DNA from: Liolophura sinensis
Lineage: Eukaryota; Mollusca; Polyplacophora; Chitonida; Chitonidae
Length of the DNA stretch: 64,000 nt
Reading direction: 5' to 3'
NCBI RefSeq assembly: GCF_032854445.1
Contig: NC_088302.1
Coordinates: 15,559,338 to 15,623,337, forward strand
Made by a program: the position numbers and the translations under genes. Below the pieces are notes generated by a model that was given only the letters and a program-made list of their open reading frames with translations, searched no databases and was not told the DNA's origin. Positions 22,431 through 34,139 of this stretch are shown in pieces; position 1 is the first letter of the stretch, and each line of letters opens with the position of its first letter.

Positions 22431-23215
22431 TATAATTGTGTCTATTGTGTCCTATATTTGGTTAAACCCGATGAAACTGAAACCTGTATGTTTCCACTGA
22501 TTAGACGTTTATTTTCTGATATGCCTATTAATCTTTGTGCTTAAAGAAAATCCTCTCCTGTAGCTGAAAAGATCGGTGTATCCGTGCAGTAACTCATATA
22601 TGTTGTTTTACATTGTCATTGATGTTTTCTCGCCCGGCCGATTTATCCGAATAAAAGCTGTCATCATTTGCTGATGGGATGGTTTTAACGTTATAGCTGT
22701 TGCTTCATTGCATTAGGAAATTACTTGGTTCGCCTAGATTTAGAAATGATCCTCTGCATCTTGTCTGTTATATTTCGTTGCCCATTTAACAACCCTGCAA
22801 TAAAAACGAAGCACCCAGGAGTAATGTTATATCACAAACTAATTTTGGATTAATGTGCTAATTTGGGATCATCACTTTGAGAAAATTTTCCACCACACCA
22901 CAGAAGGTGTTAAATCCCACACGGCCTGTCAGACAAAGCCTGGTGCGCTCATAAACAATGCATGGGCTCATCACACGGGAGCCGTTGAACGAATCCCAGG
23001 TTTTAGAATACCGAACATTATCACAGAGGGGAGGCAAGTTTAACCTTACCCGTTAAATAGATAAAAATGGGATTTACTTTCTGTTCATGTGCCTCATGTG
23101 AAACTTCCGTGCCGATACGAAGTCAACGCCAAGCTGTAGCGCACGTCGTTCAGACGAATTAAAATTTGGTTGTCTTTGTTGTATCCTGATTTTAATACAG
23201 ACAAATACAATACGC

Positions 23216-23300
23216 AGTCATTTTATTTATTTATTTATTTATTAACTTCAAGCCCAATAGGCCAGTAAGATTTAATTACAAAATTGATACTATCTAGAGA
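23216..23300 (-). repeat. short dispersed repeat, copy 1
   Basis: TTTATTTATT..AACTTCAAGCCCAATAGGCCAGTAAGATTTAATTACA.A.TTGATA matches 23427-23510. It starts with a (TTTA)n tract, as a minus-strand SINE or LINE 3' end would. Confidence 0.6.
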
Positions 23301-23426
23301 ACAGAGTATTGCTGATCAAATGTTATGAAACGTTGTCATGTCGCAAGCTGCTCTGAACTGAAACAGAAGCTGGAAATCATTCTTGAAGACTGCTTAGAAG
23401 CCTTGAAACTGCAGACAGTTCTAGAT

Positions 23427-23510
23427 TATTATTATTTGGTTTATTGTCTTCAAGCCCGTTAGGTTCAAAGGGCCTAATTACATACCGATAACATCTAATG
23501 ATAAAACGTA
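23427..23510 (-). repeat. short dispersed repeat, copy 2
   Basis: ATTATTATTTGGTTTATTGT then CTTCAAGCCCGTTAGG..CAAAGGGCCTAATTACATACCGATA; same orientation as copy 1. Confidence 0.6.
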
Positions 23511-24489
23511 TAAAAATTGTTAAACCAAAAAATTGCACGAAAGGTTTTTGAGACAATAAGTTAAACAGACGCCAAGACATGCATCTAAACCAATACTCAC
23601 ATGTTGAGCAAAGCCACTAATGAACACGTAAAATTTGAACGAAACAAATGTTTGAATATAAAAATATATTAACTCTGTAGAAACTGTTTTAGGAGAAGAC
23701 AGAGGTCCAAAGATACCTAAGCCATTATTTCAAAGATCATTAAATCTATTCTGGTCACGATCACATGCTGTTTTCACGAATATTTGTGTGGCCCATTAGA
23801 GGATAAGAGGGCTTAAGGATGATACATTTTTCAATATGAGCGATGTTAAATATGTACTGAGCATAAAATAAAAACAGCCAAGACTTTGAGCAAATAGAAG
23901 TAGCAATCATCCACTTGAAGAGAGCGTGAATTGATTGTGGGGGGATAGGGTTTTTTGTTGTTGTTTTTTTTTCTAGAAACAACTTGGTGTGAATATTTAA
24001 TGAAGCATTTTTAAAAACTGCTTACAGATAAGAATGCCTTTAGCGGCCTGTCCTTAGCAAACGCATATACTACAGCCTTCTCAACAGCATATTTTGTCAA
24101 CAACAGATTTAATAAAGACTTATTATTTACCGATACTAAGGCTTGCTGATAAATAAATTCCATCAAGGTCAAGGATTCAATAATGTAACGTTATTATCGG
24201 GATATTGGCATGTATTTTAATTAGACCACAGTTAAAATTAAAATTAAATATAAAATACAATTAAAATTTTGAAGCTAAAAAAATCGCTAAGATCATTTCA
24301 GATATCACAAAAATAGTTGTTTTTGATACATACATATGTATTCTAGATTATATATTATGAAAATATACTGGGTTTTGTGTTTAAACTAAGATTTGGATCT
24401 TTCAACGGGTTTTAAACACGTCCGTATTTTTTTTTTGAATGTTGTCATATCAAACACCATTCACTGCCCCCTGTGTTGAACATGTTCTC

Positions 24490-24560
24490 GCGATGATATG
24501 ACTGAAGTATTGCTGATTCGGCGTTGTCATTATCACTCGTTCACTCATTCAATCATTCCA
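24490..24560 (+). mobile_element. orphan shared SINE tail
   Basis: CGATGATATGACTGAAGTAT.GCTGATTCGGCGTTGTCA followed by (ACTC/ATTC)n is a diverged copy of the SINE-B/C 3' domain, without a head. Confidence 0.65.
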
Positions 24561-27557
24561 GGTATCGAACCAGACTCATTAGAATACCTATAAATAGCCA
24601 GCTTTATGCATGTTCGTTGTCTAGACCAGTCTGTGTGCCAGTGTCGGGAGGTCGCTGAGTGGGTAAACTGGCCAGTTCACACATACCGCCGGCGTCCCGA
24701 TACCTGCGCACATGTACTTTGAAAGGCTACTGATTGGAAAACCCAGCAGGACTTAATCACGTTGCTTTTGTATAAGCATTTACATGAATAGTTAGAATAA
24801 AACATTGAGGTAAACTGACAACTACCACACTGTCGAGTCTGCCCTGGTTTTACTCTCTCATGCTGCAGTAGTTCGATATTACGTCAATCAGTTTTCAGTT
24901 TTCAATACCAAATTATGGAAATATTTGTTCGAAACTGTATTTGTACTTTTAAAAGGTGCGAAAAGAAGTTCGAAATAAGAATATAACTAAGCGTGTGGAA
25001 GAAATATAATTTGAAACAGTATTAAGTAAAAAATACTCAGCCCGTTTATTACGAGCTGAGGATTCTGCTCTTGTCGTGTGTGAAGACCAAGCGTCAGTGT
25101 GGCGCTGAATGCCGCTATACTAAATTACGGCTTCAATCAGCTATGCTTTGTCATTTATGGTTTTGGCACCAATGTGACCTGTGGGTGGAACGCCATGCAA
25201 CTCTAAATGAAGACATAATTGACATGTGCGGCTTACCGAGTCAACAAATTAATCAATTTACTACCGCAACGTAGATGAAAACAATAAACTGGTCCCAGTA
25301 TCTAACAGATCTCCTTTATATGATCACCATTCTTGCTCAAAGAGAGCGGGGTATACTCTCCGGTTATGAAAGTGCCGAGCTAACGGGATTGCCATAAACC
25401 GATGATGAATCCCGCTTAGCTTAGAGAGTGTGTAATACCAGCGGGCTAATTATCGACAGTCTTTGTGAACGGCTGATCATCATCAGGAATACCGCACGGC
25501 TGAATGGATGTCGCTTCAATTGGCTTTGTTCGAGCGGACAAGAAATTTTGCATGGGGGATGATCAATTCCTAAACAGGACTTAGAAGATGAATCAATGCT
25601 ATGCAGAGAAAGCGGATTGGGGTTGGTGGGTGTGTGTTGAGAGAAAGGAAGGGGTGCGTCATCGAGAGAGATTTGTGCAGGAGAAATAGGCTTATGCTTG
25701 AGCAGGCCTCAGTATTGACCCTATAGATGCAAGTAACTTTGGATATCATCAAGTTACAAACATATTTGAACGGTTGGTACGGCCAAATGCAGAATCTGAC
25801 CAATATAGGCAATTAACCCTCGGGCCTTCGCTGTAGCCGGCCGCTGTGAGGAGGGTGTAGCTCTCTCTCTGTGGTCTTTATCGATCCACCTCTCCCAGAT
25901 TTGACTGACAGCAGCGCATAAACTGGAACGAAACGCATCGCTTGGATATAAAGCCCGATGCGCTCTAGCTCCGCTCGAAACAACGGCGTTCTGAAGGGGA
26001 GCCGTAAACATCACCAGTCGCATCACGGCAGCGCGTCTGGCCTGATAGACACCAAGCGGCTGCCTAGGCAGGCCAGAATCGAGACTGTCTGGCGCGCCAG
26101 TTATATTTCCACGCTGAGGAAAGTGGTATGGGATACGGTGTTTACGGCACATATTTACTGCTAACCAAGAGTTGAAGAGGCTGTCACAGATTCATTCTAC
26201 TGCTGTTAGCACATTCCCGCTGACAGAGAGCTCTGGTCAACAGAGCGTGTCGCCTCGCCAGTTGAGAATCAGCGTTCGGTACAGAATACTTCGACAGGGG
26301 CATTCCTTGATGGATCCTTGCGGGGCGGCAACGGACGAACAGACCAAGTGGTGAAGGCCCTAACCGCAGCGTGCTGAGAAAGGTGGATGGGCTTTTCATC
26401 AGTCGAACTTTAGTTACCGGGCGGCAGGTATTTGTGTTTATCCCACATCTTTTGAACGCAGAAGCAATTACCTGACACAAGACCGAGTGCTGTGTTGGGC
26501 TGATGGATCCAAAACCCGGGCCAATATTTATTCTTCACTGGTGCTAAAATCCAACGTTAATTTAATCGGCCTGGCCCTGTCGGCAACACGCAGTTACAGC
26601 ACGGATTGGACTGGTCGATATCGATTAGTTACGTCTGGTAATCAGCTCTCAATAACACGATTAGTCACTGGAACTTTGGCCGTTGTTGTTGTTGCCCACT
26701 GAATCGCTGTCAGTCACGATCGCAAGGTTTGGAGTTAGCTTGAAGCGTGCTCAGAACTCATATTTTCCGCGGTTAACTGCTTTGGATGGTTTCCAGGAAA
26801 GGATCAAGGATTTCAGTTCACGAGCCCATGAGCTTATGAATACGTCTAAAAGACAGCTTTTCTAAACCTCTAAAGATGACGTTAAGAAAAGTTTACTCTT
26901 ACTGTGACTTCATCTTTTAACATGTGAGTACAGTGAGCCAACACGTGTTCTAGTTTAAGCCTGAAGAGGCTGCTCGCCGTCTTCAGATGTAACTTCTAAT
27001 TTGCTTGTTCGTTCGGAATTAACAGAAATGGCGCTAGACACAAATAAATCAACATGGAGTTGACAAGGTTTGGAACTACGCAGTCAGAAGTTAAAATTAC
27101 TTGACGAGAAGGAACATATAATATGCTCCTAATGAAGCTATATATTTTCAGCCCAGGAGGATTACGACTACATTCCTCTCACGCATCATAGGATTTTTAT
27201 AACTCGGATCCTGAGAGTTTTACTGTGACAGTTGAAGGGTATCATTCATTTGCTAGTCGTAACTGTCATCGGACCGTAATGTGTTTTTTCCTGCTGCCTG
27301 GAGGTTGTTTGTCATAGCGGTACCCAGCCTATGGGTAGAGTTCGCAGTCTATTGTCCGTTGAGAGCCCGGTGATAATAGCAATTGTCTTGTGATGTAAGC
27401 GAACAGATGATTTCTCTCTCCAAAAGACTTGGCCTTAGGCACGCGGCGCACGGGTTTGTATTGACCGACGGGTTTAGTCTTCCAAACCACACCGTAATGT
27501 GATGCTTATATTTTCTACCGGGCTTTCTATCCACGGAAATAGGTATCGGTGGCTAAC
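24561..27557. other. upstream region of the LicD-like gene, no gene seen
   Basis: This is mostly single-copy-looking sequence and is the largest stretch without recognisable transposon parts. Bases 25800-26700 are clearly richer in G+C than the rest of the window and carry open minus frames of 132 codons (26152-25754) and 98 codons (26480-26184) with arginine-rich, low-information content that I take as side effects of the GC content. The region may hold the promoter or an untranslated first exon of the gene at 27558; no clean TATA box or splice donor could be assigned. Bases 24645-24720 (GTGTCGGGAGGTCGCTGAGTGGG) resemble another tRNA-headed SINE start. Confidence 0.45.
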
Positions 27558-28808
27558 ATGACGCTGTGTTGTAAGTTGTACACCTTTCCGCGCTATCTGC
27601 ACAACAAGGCAAAGAGCAACAGGACTATACTCATCTCCCTAAGCCTGGTGTTACTGCTCTGCTTTAGTTACTTGGAAATTTTCTTCGTTCACCGCCATCA
27701 GAAGTTCAGCTCAAAACATGGAAGACGTTTTCGGGAACTTTCCCATAACCGAAGTGCCAACGAATCTCTGGTGTCTCGGCGAGGATCTGCTCGTGTGAGC
27801 CGTCATAATGCCACCAAACCGCCATTAGACCCGATTACAAGTTCCGAAACCATTGCAGTCACGATTGGGGGGAAGAAGAAAATCGTTGCTCCACCTAAAC
27901 GAAGGGAATGTGCCAGCGAGCCGTCGTTCAGAAGTATTCGATGGACGGTGAATTGGAAGTGGGACCTGTCATCGCGTTACGCGGAACTAGTGAAAGGTCT
28001 ACGGGCGGATAATGAAATCTCCTTTGAAAACCTCGACATTCCAAAATGGCAGGTGGAAATTAAAAAACAAAAATACATTGTAGCAGCATCTTTCCAGCCC
28101 ATTATTTCTGAAATGGAATATAAAGTTTTGATGGAAACATTTTACACGCTCGCTGAAGCGCTGCACCAAGCTAACTTGACGTTTTTTTTGTACGGAGGAA
28201 GTCATCTGGGAGTGTACCGCCACCACGGCATAGTTCCGTGGGACGACGACGTCGACGTCATGCTAGACTCTTCGCAGAGGGAAAAAGCCAGAACAGTTCT
28301 GTCCAATATTCCATACTACAGCCTGTATTCACCAGACGGACATCAGTGGAAATTCTTTGAAACTTCCCTCACGACTATCATTCATAAACCCTATCGATGG
28401 CCATTTATTGATATATTTTTCTTTGCTGAAAATTCCACGCACATCTGGGACGAATTGCCGTTGTACAAAAACGAATTTAGTTATCGTAAATGTGACGTGT
28501 TCCCTTTGGTTTACCGGCCATTTGAAGGAGGATTAGTACCCGTTCCACGTAACCCAGAGGAAACCTTGCAGAGAAGTTATAATAACAATATATGTAAGTC
28601 AAATACGTACTGGCATAAATTTGAGTCCTACGCTCCCAGAAGTCGGAAAAAAATTATTCGTTGTTCGGTAATTCAAGAGATGTTTCCGTTTGTATTGCGT
28701 TCTTGTGCCAATTCTAAATGCCTAAAAGAAGAACTAAAACGAGGTAATGTGACTTTAAATACGGTATTGCTTCCAGAACAATGTAAATGTATAACACGCC
28801 AAAAATAA
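27558..28808 (+). CDS. LicD-family phosphotransferase-like type II membrane protein
   Basis: The LicD family includes bacterial phosphocholine transferases and animal fukutin/FKRP, which transfer phospho-groups such as ribitol-phosphate to glycans in the Golgi; the exact substrate here is unknown. The protein has 416 residues in one exon. I chose ATG 27558 because a TAG in the same frame lies six codons upstream (27540-27542) and the context is AACATGA. A short basic tail (residues 1-21) precedes one membrane segment (about 23-44), then a basic, low-complexity stem with N-glycosylation sequons (NRS 64, NES 68, NAT 84), giving a type II Golgi layout. The catalytic domain starts near 180: FFLYGGSHLGVYRHHGIVPW at 209-228, directly followed by the metal-binding DDDVD at 229-233, then PFIDIFFF at 282-289 and DVFPLVYRPFEGGLVPVP at 313-330, with NPEETLQRSY after it. 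Cysteines at 369-411 could form disulphides. All key residues are present, so it is probably functional. No neighbour helps assign a pathway. Confidence 0.93.
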   Translation: MTLCCKLYTFPRYLHNKAKSNRTILISLSLVLLLCFSYLEIFFVHRHQKFSSKHGRRFRELSHNRSANESLVSRRGSARVSRHNATKPPLDPITSSETIAVTIGGKKKIVAPPKRRECASEPSFRSIRWTVNWKWDLSSRYAELVKGLRADNEISFENLDIPKWQVEIKKQKYIVAASFQPIISEMEYKVLMETFYTLAEALHQANLTFFLYGGSHLGVYRHHGIVPWDDDVDVMLDSSQREKARTVLSNIPYYSLYSPDGHQWKFFETSLTTIIHKPYRWPFIDIFFFAENSTHIWDELPLYKNEFSYRKCDVFPLVYRPFEGGLVPVPRNPEETLQRSYNNNICKSNTYWHKFESYAPRSRKKIIRCSVIQEMFPFVLRSCANSKCLKEELKRGNVTLNTVLLPEQCKCITRQK

Positions 28809-28959
28809 TAATTTTTTTAGTACCACAAAGCATTTAAAATGTGTTGGTTGATATGTTAAATCATCATTTCAGTGATACTTTTATTACACAGTTCATAGCA
28901 CTGGTCGTTAGTTTTACCATTTAGTGATTGATTTACACTCAGTATTCGAGGCAGCTAAG
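28809..28959. other. 3' flank of the LicD-like gene
   Basis: The stop codon overlaps an AATAATAATTTTTTT run just downstream. No canonical AATAAA was found in the next 150 bases, so the polyadenylation site is unclear. Confidence 0.4.
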
Positions 28960-29235
28960 ACCTCGCGGTATTTGACCTTTAAAGAGGTTGCTCGCCTTTA
29001 CTATCCGCACTCTCCAGAGGAGTCGCGTGCATGTTCAAATCCTGGTCTCGCTGATTTGGCTTTATGCTGTAAGCCTCTCTGTGTCGTGAGTCTTTCATTC
29101 TATCGGCAAGTATGTCAGGAACATGGAGAAAGGGCGGTGATTGACTCCGGATTCTTCGACGTCCTCTACTAGTCACCCACACGGACGATATGGTAGACGT
29201 ACAGAGTTCGAATTCGATGTTAAACACTAATCGGG
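28960..29235 (+). mobile_element. diverged tRNA-headed SINE, separate family
   Basis: TTGCTCGCCTTTACTATCCGC ... GTTCAAATCCTGGTCTCGC resembles tRNA A- and B-box positions. The copy ends in TTCGAATTCGATGTTAAACACTAA, reminiscent of the shared SINE tail. There is only one copy in the window, so this is tentative. Confidence 0.45.
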
Positions 29236-29261
29236 TATATCATTTATACCTTATGGCGTAT

Positions 29262-29395
29262 GTATTTAGAAGATGTCCTACACCACGAATGTGCAATCCC
29301 AGTTAACGCTACTATGACCACCACATAAATGGATTTGGCGTAGCTTTGCGACTTCTCTGTAAAACCCAGCCTCAGCTGGGTATTTATTTATTTGA
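29262..29395. repeat. direct repeat of about 110 bp, copy 1
   Basis: CCTACACCACGAATG.GCA.TCCCA then TTAACGCTA.TATGACCA and AAATGG.TTTGGC..AGCTTTG, ending CCCAGCCTCAGCTG. It matches 30036-30150, with a SINE-C and about 240 bases of other sequence between. Confidence 0.8.
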
Positions 29396-29440
29396 CTCAA
29401 ATTCTTGCAGCTGGATTCGACTAAGCAATCTCATGGGTTA

Positions 29441-29793
29441 GACCGGTCCCGATAGCGCAGTTGGTAGAGCGTCCGCTTCGGGACCGGTGGATCCAGGGTC
29501 AATCCTGGATCGAGTCACACTTAAGACCTTAAAAAAAGGAAGTTGTAACTTCCTCCCTTGGCGTTCAGCATGAAGGGGATAGTGCAACGACTGGTTGACC
29601 CATATCAGACAGGGCGGAACGGCTTACTTGCCTTCGGTAAGGCGTCTCGGTGAAGCAGCACTAGATAAAAGAGCGGAGGAAATGCGTCCTGTAACAAGGA
29701 GGCACATTACATGCACTCTAAGGATCCCTTCGTCCTCATATGACTGAAAAATTGTTAAGCAAGACGTTAAACCCCAAGCACTCACTCACTCAT
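29441..29793 (+). mobile_element. SINE-C, plus, full length
   Basis: The tRNA-like head GACCGGTCCCGATAGCGCAG..GGTAGAGCGTCCGCTTCGGG has a B-box-like GGATCGAGTC. The body is as at 20723 with an extra GGAAGTTGTAACTTCC palindrome at 29538. The tail is CATATGACTGAAAAATTGTT with (ACTC)n. Confidence 0.92.
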
Positions 29794-30035
29794 TAGTTAA
29801 AGGCTGACCATGCATACGTGCTTGGTTATAGGAGCTGTGTCCGTTCTAATTACAAGGAAGTAATAGATGCATCTAGAAAATATTGACCGATACCCTTCTT
29901 TTCCTGGTAATCACAGTTGTGTTGGCCGAATGATCTTGACCGTTGACATAGATATGGCTACAGACTAATTTCATTGCTCTGCGTTTGGCATTTAGAAAAC
30001 CTGAGCAGTCTTCGCCAATTTTCAGCAACAGATTC

Positions 30036-30150
30036 TGTTCTACACCACGAATGAGCAGTCCCAATTAACGCTAATATGACCACATATAAATGGGTTTGGC
30101 ACAGCTTTGTGACGGCTCTGTATGACCCAGCCTCAGCTGATTGCTTTTCA
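30036..30150. repeat. direct repeat of about 110 bp, copy 2
   Basis: Second copy of 29262-29395, same orientation, roughly 85% alike by eye. Confidence 0.8.
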
Positions 30151-31064
30151 CAGTGGAAATAAGCTTAGCCCATAGTTGAATTCTGGAATAGCTAATATCT
30201 AAGATGCACATTTTCATGGCAATTAACCGGGGCGTAATATTACGAAAACGTTGATAAGCATCACTTTGGGTTCATTCGATTAAGCACACATATCCACTGT
30301 ACGTTTAAGTATTTACGCTAGAAACTTATTAGACACCACTGTCATAATATTCATTCATTTTAGGGCAACGGATCTTATACGCATGTATTGCAAAAGGTAG
30401 GTTATTTACCCCGGACACTCCGCTTTAAATGACCGCTATCGTACAAGTAAAACAATACCCAATATAGCGTTTAATAACAATCAGCTAAACAAATGAAATA
30501 AAGGCATACATAGGTGTAAAGTTGTGAACATGGAATGTGTACTAATGAGAAAGACAAGTTAGTGATTTTCGAATCAAGGTCTCATGTCTTAAATGTGAAA
30601 CTGGTAACCTCCTTGAACCCACTTTAGAAATTAAGGTACAGGCCAGCGTTTGACATTAACAAAGAATCCTGGTGCATATAAAAGCTTACCTCATGCCAAG
30701 GTTTTAAATGAGACATCTTATTTGGTTTGATGTGCTCGGGAACTAGGTTTTTATACTATGTCAATCCACAGATAATGAGATACAAGGTTTTTATCACTCC
30801 GTGACTGGTCTGTAGATCTTTAAGGACGGCTCTGCTGGCCCCCTTGTGGATTGATTTTTTGACAACCACAGAATTCATTACAACGTATGACTTTCGTTTT
30901 GACAAGGTTTGACCTTTGACCAAGAATTAACAGTTATAATTTATTTGTTAGGTCACCGAATGCAATTTGTCCCATGCCTCCTATCGTATTTCCCATGGTG
31001 CCTGTCGTACTCCCCATGTCCCTTACCCGATTTGCACATCCCGTACCGTATTCCCCATCCCTTC
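30151..31064. other. no recognisable feature
   Basis: Single-copy-looking AT-rich DNA with no gene or repeat identified. Confidence 0.45.
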
Positions 31065-31065
31065 C

Positions 31066-31320
31066 ATTTCTGCTATGCAAACCTTGACTTTACCTGTGGA
31101 CGATATACTGCGGTAAAAGAATGCTTTAAAACGAAGCTTTTCTTGTATATCTCTGTATATCTTATTTGTTTGATGTGGTAATATGTATCTTTCATTTTTG
31201 CCATGCAAACATTGACTTTACCTGTGTACGGTGTACAGTGATCAAATGCTGCTTTATGCACGTTTTCCTTTCCACATATCTGTATATTTATTTCAGTTGG
31301 TGTTATGTAACTTTCACGAA
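31066..31320. repeat. 128-bp tandem duplication
   Basis: Two adjacent units share TGC(T/C)ATGCAAAC.TTGACTTTACCTGTG, TTTATGCA or TTTAAAACG, and TATCTCTGTATAT.TTATTT.(G/A)TTTG. The second unit begins near 31198. Confidence 0.75.
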
Positions 31321-33074
31321 ATTATTTTAGTCATATATCCTCCTCGCGTACTAGTTGCATGTGGTAAAACCAATCAACCTGAAGCTAGATTCAAACATAT
31401 AACCTTATTGTTGACTTGACCCTCTACTGAGTTCAAGCGCGATTCCTATAATAATACCTAATGCATTACTGGGCACTCCAGCAAACGAAACTGAATGAAA
31501 AGTTGGTTTGTTGGTAAACGGGGATAGAAATTACACACTCAGTGGGGAATGGTCAACAGGTCTAATCATTTCGGCCTCTCCCTCTCTCCCCTCTCCATCT
31601 CGTTGCGCCTAGAAGTAATGCATTGTTTCGCGATTATGGCTTAAATACTGACGAGTTGGGGAAAAAATGCAGTCAATCATGTAACAGGCACTAATTATCA
31701 TCGAAATCGATGCTGTCGGCTTTGGTTTGTTTTTTGCTTTGTCCGTGTTTACATCATATTCTAAGGGGCTATAAGAACCACCCACGGAGTCGAGTTCGTT
31801 TGGTTAACACCTGCAAACAATCGCTGTCTGTGCCATGTAAATTAAATATGGATCATCTGACCAGAATATCCGTCACGCACTGGTGTTATCATCGAAAACT
31901 GCCCAAAGCAACTCTGCGAAGCCGGTGTTAACTCATGACTAGCTTTAGATATTTATTCTAATCTTGTTCTGTGATTTGAAATGATTGGTGGTGTTGTTAT
32001 TGCCTTGGAGTGAAGATATCTGAAGCTGTAGGTCGCAGATTTTTTATGCCAGTCCTTAATTCGAAGTAGGTCAATCACCCTTTTCAGATAAGATTTCACT
32101 CTGGAGGCCGTCTTACTAAACAGTGCAACATGCGCAGTATTCTTAGTCAACACAGTGAAGACATGTTACATGTGCCATGATTTACATGCCTCGCACGGCC
32201 TTGTGACAGCTTCGTAGAAAGGATCCATGACACGCAACTCTACGTATTCGTCATGACTACCTTTTCTCGATGATGAAGCGTCGTTAAAATTCTAATCGCC
32301 TGATGTGTGATTGTTTAAAAATAGTATGAATTAGTTCATCGTGTGACTCAACGTAACCACTTACTTACAACCTTGAGGTCGAACCATTTTGTAGTTTCGA
32401 TCACTAACCCTGAAGCACACAAAACAAACTGTAAATCTAATTACTGGCACATTCCTCTTTACTTTTATGACACTTCATAACTTATTTAACGGCCTCAATC
32501 ATTACATGCTGTACTGGATGCCAACAACACAACTTCAAACGCCATTACCACATTTTACACACTCTAGGATAAACAGTACGGTTTCAAACCAACCTTGTTC
32601 AACCAGTTTCAATGGATTAACTCAAATCGAGTGTCCTGTAAAACTTGTTAGTTATCATTTGTCTAACGTGTATTTTACATAACGTGCGTTCAACATAGCG
32701 TGCCCACGCAATTGCCCAAGGCAGCGGAGGATTTGCCTTTTATGTTCATAACAGTAAGAGCAATGGCTGCATTCAAGCATCCTGGCACCATTTGATTCAT
32801 GCAATCGTTAGGACCACTCAGCAGGCGAGCTGTATACTCAATTAGTAAATTGCTTTAGCATACACGATTCAATATGCGATGTAATCACACATGGTATGTA
32901 ATCATATAGATCTATGTCTGGTTCGGTCGCATCGACCAGGATTTGCAACAAATTCCGGCTGCGCAACTCGGCATATCAGAATAATATATGGGTGACACTT
33001 CCGAGATTTTCATCCACGGGAGTTTCTGTGAATCATTAATGCGTGTGTTTTTACAACTACATGTTATGCGTCGT
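31321..33074. other. no recognisable feature
   Basis: Mostly single-copy-looking sequence. Short open frames (for example 31710-31931 and 32467-32682) have no recognisable domain and no supporting context. Confidence 0.45.
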
Positions 33075-33215
33075 TAATATTTGTGTTGGGTATAAAGTAC
33101 GAAAATATGACGGAACCATGCAAAGAGAAGCAGTGAACAGTTTTCTGTGATGTTGGAAAGATCATGTTCTAGGCGACTGCGTGAAATCAGTATTCAAATC
33201 GTAAAGTTACATGCA
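33075..33215 (+). repeat. R2 array, H block fragment
   Basis: TATAAAGTACGAAAATATGA then CGGAACCATGCAAAGAGAAGCAGT and GTGAAATCAGTATTCAAATCG, matching the middle of H at 35365-35475 and the inverted H at 37050-37330. Confidence 0.75.
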
Positions 33216-33231
33216 AGTAGTTGAGAACGTT

Positions 33232-33402
33232 CGTAAAATTGCACACTTGAATAGTAGACCACTTGTCGTGGAACAGTATGCCTTGCAAGTCTATTTATTT
33301 ATATGAATGGTGCTTCGTAAAATTGCACACTTGAATAGTAGCCCACCTGTCGTGGAACAGTATGCCTTGCAAGTCTATTTATTTATTTATTTATATGAAT
33401 GG
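33232..33402. repeat. 84-bp tandem duplication
   Basis: The unit starts CGTAAAATTGCACACTTGAA and ends in (TTTA)n-TGAATGGTGCT. It begins at 33232 and again at 33316. Each unit carries the first bases of a minus-strand SINE-A, so the duplication followed the SINE insertion. Confidence 0.92.
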
Positions 33403-33595
33403 TGCTTTACACCATACTAGTCCGGCGACGACCAGCATTATGGTGAGAGAAAATAGGGCTCTAAACTTACAAAAAAATAACCAGGCTGCTGGCAAACCTC
33501 CACACGTACGACCCGAAGAAGGGCCCAGCATGAACTGGATTTGATCTCTAGGTAAGAGGCATTGCGCTGCTGTAGCGCGCTAATCGCTCGGTCTT
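33376..33595 (-). mobile_element. SINE-A, minus, diverged
   Basis: The reversed tail TGAATGGTGCTTTACACCAT leads to CGGCGACGACCAGCATTATG, GGCTGCTGGCAAACCT, GCCCAGCATGAACTGGA and the head GCGCTGCTGTAGCGCGCTAA. Confidence 0.85.
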
Positions 33596-34139
33596 GAGAG
33601 TCCCCGCAAGTCTTTCCTGCACATGTGGGAAACTTTGTCAGTTACTATATTATTGATGGGTAACTCATAAAATAGGCCACCATTTTACAAATGAAACATT
33701 GTAATAAGTACAGAAAACTAATAGCTCGTCCCCTCAATGAGATCAAATCTTATCATCAGATTAACCCATTAAGGTTGTACTAGTTTTTCGTTCTGAACCG
33801 AACGTATAGCACTATCCTGAAATACTAATTTGAAAACAGCAGTTAACCTATAGCAGACACTGTGCCCTGTAACAGCAAAGTTTTTTATTTCGAAAACTCT
33901 AGAATGTATTCACATATTGTAATAACTCAACATAAAGTGTGTATTAGACCAGCGTGATATTATGTTAATTATAGCACACTATTATTATTTATTTACACAA
34001 TACATACTACCAGCATTCAGAGAGACTTTCTGTTAACATAAACATATTATTTTGAGTATGTATCTGTATACTTTAAAAGCATTAGTTCTCGCTCCACATT
34101 TTGTGTTTCCATCTCTTCCGTGCGATAGAAACGCCACAT
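33596..34139. other. AT-rich spacer
   Basis: No gene or matched repeat is seen. Confidence 0.4.

Larger units (their letters stand above)
22431..24485. other. AT-rich gene-free region
   Basis: No gene is recognisable. It contains (TTTA)n at 23221-23241, and two short related repeats listed separately. Confidence 0.5.

Noticed and set aside
25754-26480. Open minus-strand frames of 132 and 98 codons upstream of the LicD-like gene
   Set aside because: They lie in the GC-richest part of the window, where stop codons are scarce; composition is low in information, no domain is recognisable and they do not join into one frame.
20723-29480. tRNA-like sequences at the SINE heads as real tRNA genes
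   Set aside because: Each continues into a SINE body and tail, the cloverleaf pairings are incomplete, and several copies exist.
30909-31181. 90-codon open frame with hydrophobic content
   Set aside because: It ends inside a 128-bp tandem duplication, has no recognisable domain, and the second repeat unit does not keep the frame.
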